64,000 nucleotides of DNA, taken from positions 1 through 64,000 of the forward strand of contig NZ_JACEZS010000027.1 in the NCBI RefSeq assembly GCF_014042365.1. The letters run 5' to 3'. How positions within the stretch are numbered: the stretch's first letter is position 1; each line of letters begins with the position of its first letter. Below the pieces are notes generated by a model. That model saw only the letters and a program-made list of their open reading frames with translations. It ran no database searches and was not told where the DNA came from. This document shows positions 61,834-64,000 of the stretch, in pieces. The position numbers were made by a program, and so were the translations under genes. The stretch comes from Rugamonas fusca. Its GTDB lineage: Bacteria; Pseudomonadota; Gammaproteobacteria; Burkholderiales; Burkholderiaceae_D.

Positions 61834-63186
61834 TCAGGCGGCGGCCTTGATTCCCGCATCCTTGGCGGCCGCCGCCGCGCTGTCCTTGACGAACAGGGTG
61901 AGCACGCCGGCCAGCACCATGCTGGCGCCGCCCAACATCAGCGTCATGACGGGGTGGCCGTTGAAGAAGTGCTTGGTGATGAAACCGAGCAACAGGCCGC
62001 TGCAAATTTGCGGAATCACGATGAAGAAGTTGAACACGCCCATGTAGTAGCCCATGCGGCTTGCGGGCAGCGCGCCGGCCAGGATGGCGTAAGGCATGGT
62101 CAGGATGCTGGCCCACGCGATGCCCACGCCGATCATGGGCACGAACAGCAGGTTCAGGTTGTGGATGGTGAAGATGCTGATCAGGCTCGCGCCGCCGATG
62201 GCCAGGCAAGTCATGTGCACGATCTTGCGGCTGGTCAGGCGCGCGAACCAGGGCAGGATGAAGGCGGCCAGCGCCGACACGCCGCCATAGACGGCGAACA
62301 TGACACCGACATGGTTGCCCGCTTCCTGGAACGCGGCCGATTGCGCGTCCGTCGTGCCGAACACGTTCTCCGCGATGGCCGAGGTAGTGTAGATCCACAT
62401 GGCGAACAGCGCGATCCAGGTGAAGAACTGCACGAAGGCCAGTTGCACCATGGTCTTGGGCATCTTGGCGAAGCCGCTCAGGATTTCAGCCATGGCATGG
62501 GCCAGGCCCTTGCCGCGGGCGCGCTCGGCGCGGAACGCTTCCAGGTTCTCGGGCGGCGCTTCCTTGGCGGTGAACACGGTCCACATCACCGACACCAGGT
62601 AGACGGCGCCACCGATGTAGAACGAATAGCGCACCGTGTCGGGAATGGCGCCGTTGACGGGCACGTTGCTCACGCCCAGCACGTCCGAGAAGATGGTGGG
62701 CAGCAGCGAAGCGATCACGCCGCCCCAACCGATGAAGAAAGTCTGCATGGCGAAACCGGCCGTCTGCTGGGCGGGGCCCAGCTTGTCGCCGACGAAGGCG
62801 CGGAACGGTTCCATCGACACGTTGATGGAGCCGTCCAGCAGCCACAACAGGGCGGCTGCGGCCCACAGCGCGCCGCAGTTGGGCAGCAGGAACAACGCCA
62901 GCGAAGCCAGCACCGCACCGGCGAAGAAGAACGGACGGCGGCGGCCCCAGAACGGGTGCCAGGTGTTGTCGCTCAGGTAGCCAATGACGGGCTGCACCAG
63001 CAAACCGGTGACGGGCGCGGCCAGCCACAGGAAGGCCAGGTTCTCGGGATCGGCACCCAGCGTGGAAAAGATGCGGCTGATATTGGCGTTCTGCAGCGCG
63101 AAACCGAACTGAATGCCGAGAAAACCAAAGCTCATGTTCCAGAGCTGCCAGAACGTCAGCCTGGGCTTGTTGGAAGAAGGTTGCAT
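61834..63186 (-). CDS. SLC45-type MFS sugar (maltose/maltodextrin) transporter
   Basis: A 450-residue inner-membrane permease with 12 helices. It starts RLTFWQLWNMSFGFLGIQFGFALQNANISRIFSTLGADPENLAFLWLAAPVTGLLVQPVIGYLSDNTWHPFWGRRRPFFFAG, which is typical of the SLC45/GPH-like maltose transporters of Caulobacter and Xanthomonas. It should import maltose or maltooligosaccharides by proton symport. First gene of a leftward operon; divergent from the GH31 alpha-glucosidase gene. The gap of 119 bp to pgm shows no structure. Confidence 0.93.
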   Translation of the reverse strand: MQPSSNKPRLTFWQLWNMSFGFLGIQFGFALQNANISRIFSTLGADPENLAFLWLAAPVTGLLVQPVIGYLSDNTWHPFWGRRRPFFFAGAVLASLALFLLPNCGALWAAAALLWLLDGSINVSMEPFRAFVGDKLGPAQQTAGFAMQTFFIGWGGVIASLLPTIFSDVLGVSNVPVNGAIPDTVRYSFYIGGAVYLVSVMWTVFTAKEAPPENLEAFRAERARGKGLAHAMAEILSGFAKMPKTMVQLAFVQFFTWIALFAMWIYTTSAIAENVFGTTDAQSAAFQEAGNHVGVMFAVYGGVSALAAFILPWFARLTSRKIVHMTCLAIGGASLISIFTIHNLNLLFVPMIGVGIAWASILTMPYAILAGALPASRMGYYMGVFNFFIVIPQICSGLLLGFITKHFFNGHPVMTLMLGGASMVLAGVLTLFVKDSAAAAAKDAGIKAAA

Positions 63187-63240
63187 GCCTGCGTGTCCCC
63201 GTTATGTTGTCCGGGCGAAGCGCCGGAGCTAACCATCAAA

Positions 63241-63363
63241 ATACGAATTTGTAGCAAAGTAACATGCACGACTACAGGTGTCAATGTAAACAACTTCATA
63301 GTAAAATAAAGGAGTTAGCCACGTACAGGACCGTGGTTTTGTAGTCAAATGTAGTCAAATAAC
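63241..63363. promoter_or_regulatory. divergent control region with repeated TTTGTAG/GTAGTCAAAT motifs
   Basis: The 218-bp region between the sugar transporter and GH31 genes is AT-rich. It has ATACGAATTTGTAGCAAAG at 63241-63259 and TTTTGTAG at 63337, followed by the direct repeat GTAGTCAAAT (63341-63350, 63351-63360). ATACGAATTT occurs again, inverted, at 54622-54631 in front of the pullulanase gene. A common regulator of maltodextrin genes is likely; which family cannot be told. Confidence 0.5.
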
Positions 63364-63404
63364 ATAAATCAAAACCAGACTTGGAACCAGTGAGACGCCA
63401 CCAC

Positions 63405-64000
63405 ATGACACGAAAACATTCCGCGGGCCTGGTCCTGCTGCTCGCCGCCAGCCCCGCCGTCCTGGCCCAGAACCTGGAGCGCCGCTTCGACAGCGCCACG
63501 CTGCACGGCAACGCGCTGGAAGTACGCACCAGCGATGGCCAATACCTGATCAAGCCCTACTCCACCCGGATCGTGGAGACCACCTTCGTGCCGGCCGGTC
63601 AAAGCGTGGAGCCCGACTCGCACGCCGTGGTGCTGGCGCCGGCCCCCAGCACGCTCACGGCCACGCTCAGGAACAAGGGTAACACCGTCGAATACGCGAC
63701 CGGCGGCCTGACCGTCACCATCACCCGCGCCCCATTCCAGATCGCCTATGCCTACAAGGGCCGGCCGCTGGTGGCGGAAAAGCGCGGTTACGGCAAGACC
63801 GGCTACGGCGAACGCATCGAATTCGCGCTGGACGGCACGGAAGCCCTATACGGCGCCGGCGCCCGCTCGATGGGCATGAACCGGCGCGGTCACCGCTACA
63901 CCCTGTTCAACAAGGCCGATTACGGCTACAGCGACCATTCGGAGCTGATGAACTTCACCATGCCATTGGCGCTGTCGTCCAAGCGCTACCTGCTGCACTT
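63405..64000 (+). CDS. GH31 alpha-glucosidase, N-terminal part (cut by window end)
   Basis: The first 198 residues of an exported glycoside hydrolase family 31 protein. The signal peptide is MTRKHSAGLVLLLAASPAVLAQ. The N-terminal beta-sandwich shows typical family features: GTEALYGAGARSMGMNRRGHRYTLFNKADYGYSDHSELMNFTMPLALSSKRYLLHF. The catalytic barrel is beyond the window. It should release glucose from the non-reducing end of maltodextrins outside the cytoplasm. Only a weak ribosome binding site precedes the ATG at 63405. It is divergent from the sugar transporter gene. Confidence 0.93.
   Translation, partial: MTRKHSAGLVLLLAASPAVLAQNLERRFDSATLHGNALEVRTSDGQYLIKPYSTRIVETTFVPAGQSVEPDSHAVVLAPAPSTLTATLRNKGNTVEYATGGLTVTITRAPFQIAYAYKGRPLVAEKRGYGKTGYGERIEFALDGTEALYGAGARSMGMNRRGHRYTLFNKADYGYSDHSELMNFTMPLALSSKRYLLH

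Overview
The window reads as a chromosomal segment of a high-GC betaproteobacterium, most likely Oxalobacteraceae (Massilia/Janthinobacterium/Duganella-like). This is inference from several features: the aceE-aceF-lpdA operon whose E3 carries its own lipoyl domain, the fused glucokinase-RpiR protein, the small Trp-rich membrane protein, the zapB-zapA-6S RNA block, the CIRCE-controlled groESL operon, and the very high GC with strong third-position bias. I see no rRNA, tRNA, CRISPR array, prophage or intact insertion sequence.

Layout. 1-6.2 kb: an SDR oxidoreductase, then a tripartite EmrAB-type efflux operon (adaptor, MFS pump, outer-membrane lipoprotein) divergent from its TetR-type regulator. 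6.2-11.3 kb: a small protein, two chemoreceptors with related promoters, and a stand-alone periplasmic Cache protein. 11.4-17.6 kb: the pyruvate dehydrogenase operon. 18.1-20.3 kb: arsDA without arsR or a pump. 20.4-27.5 kb: a truncated solute-binding protein gene, folD, oligopeptidase A, a glutaredoxin-like protein, holC and its partner, a branched-chain amino acid binding protein, cytochrome c and a Trp-rich protein. 27.6-36.9 kb: an aldehyde dehydrogenase, ilvD, LysR, lgt, TauE, EVE, 6S RNA, zapA and a ZapB-like gene, AraC, and a carboxymuconolactone decarboxylase-like protein. 37-40.7 kb: groES-groEL, a methyltransferase and an anchored hypothetical protein. 40.8-42.6 kb: a PadR-MFS pair. 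42.8-64 kb: a carbohydrate and transport region.

The right-hand third holds most of a starch/maltodextrin pathway: secreted pullulanase and MalS-like amylase, a GH31 alpha-glucosidase (cut by the window end), an SLC45-type sugar transporter, a GH13 alpha-glucosidase, phosphoglucomutase and glucokinase-RpiR. A short TTTGTAG-type motif recurs upstream of several of these genes.

Embedded in that region is the most interesting unit. An NMT1/taurine-type ABC operon is followed by a DctB/DctD-like sensor kinase and sigma54 activator. Upstream of the ABC operon I read a sigma54 promoter (48411-48426) with two palindromic sites 31 bp apart at about -120 and -150. The predicted transcript start falls on the first bases of a 103-bp palindromic repeat that also occurs upstream of glk. 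Intergenic DNA elsewhere carries several long perfect inverted repeats, most with a GGGGACGTA core.
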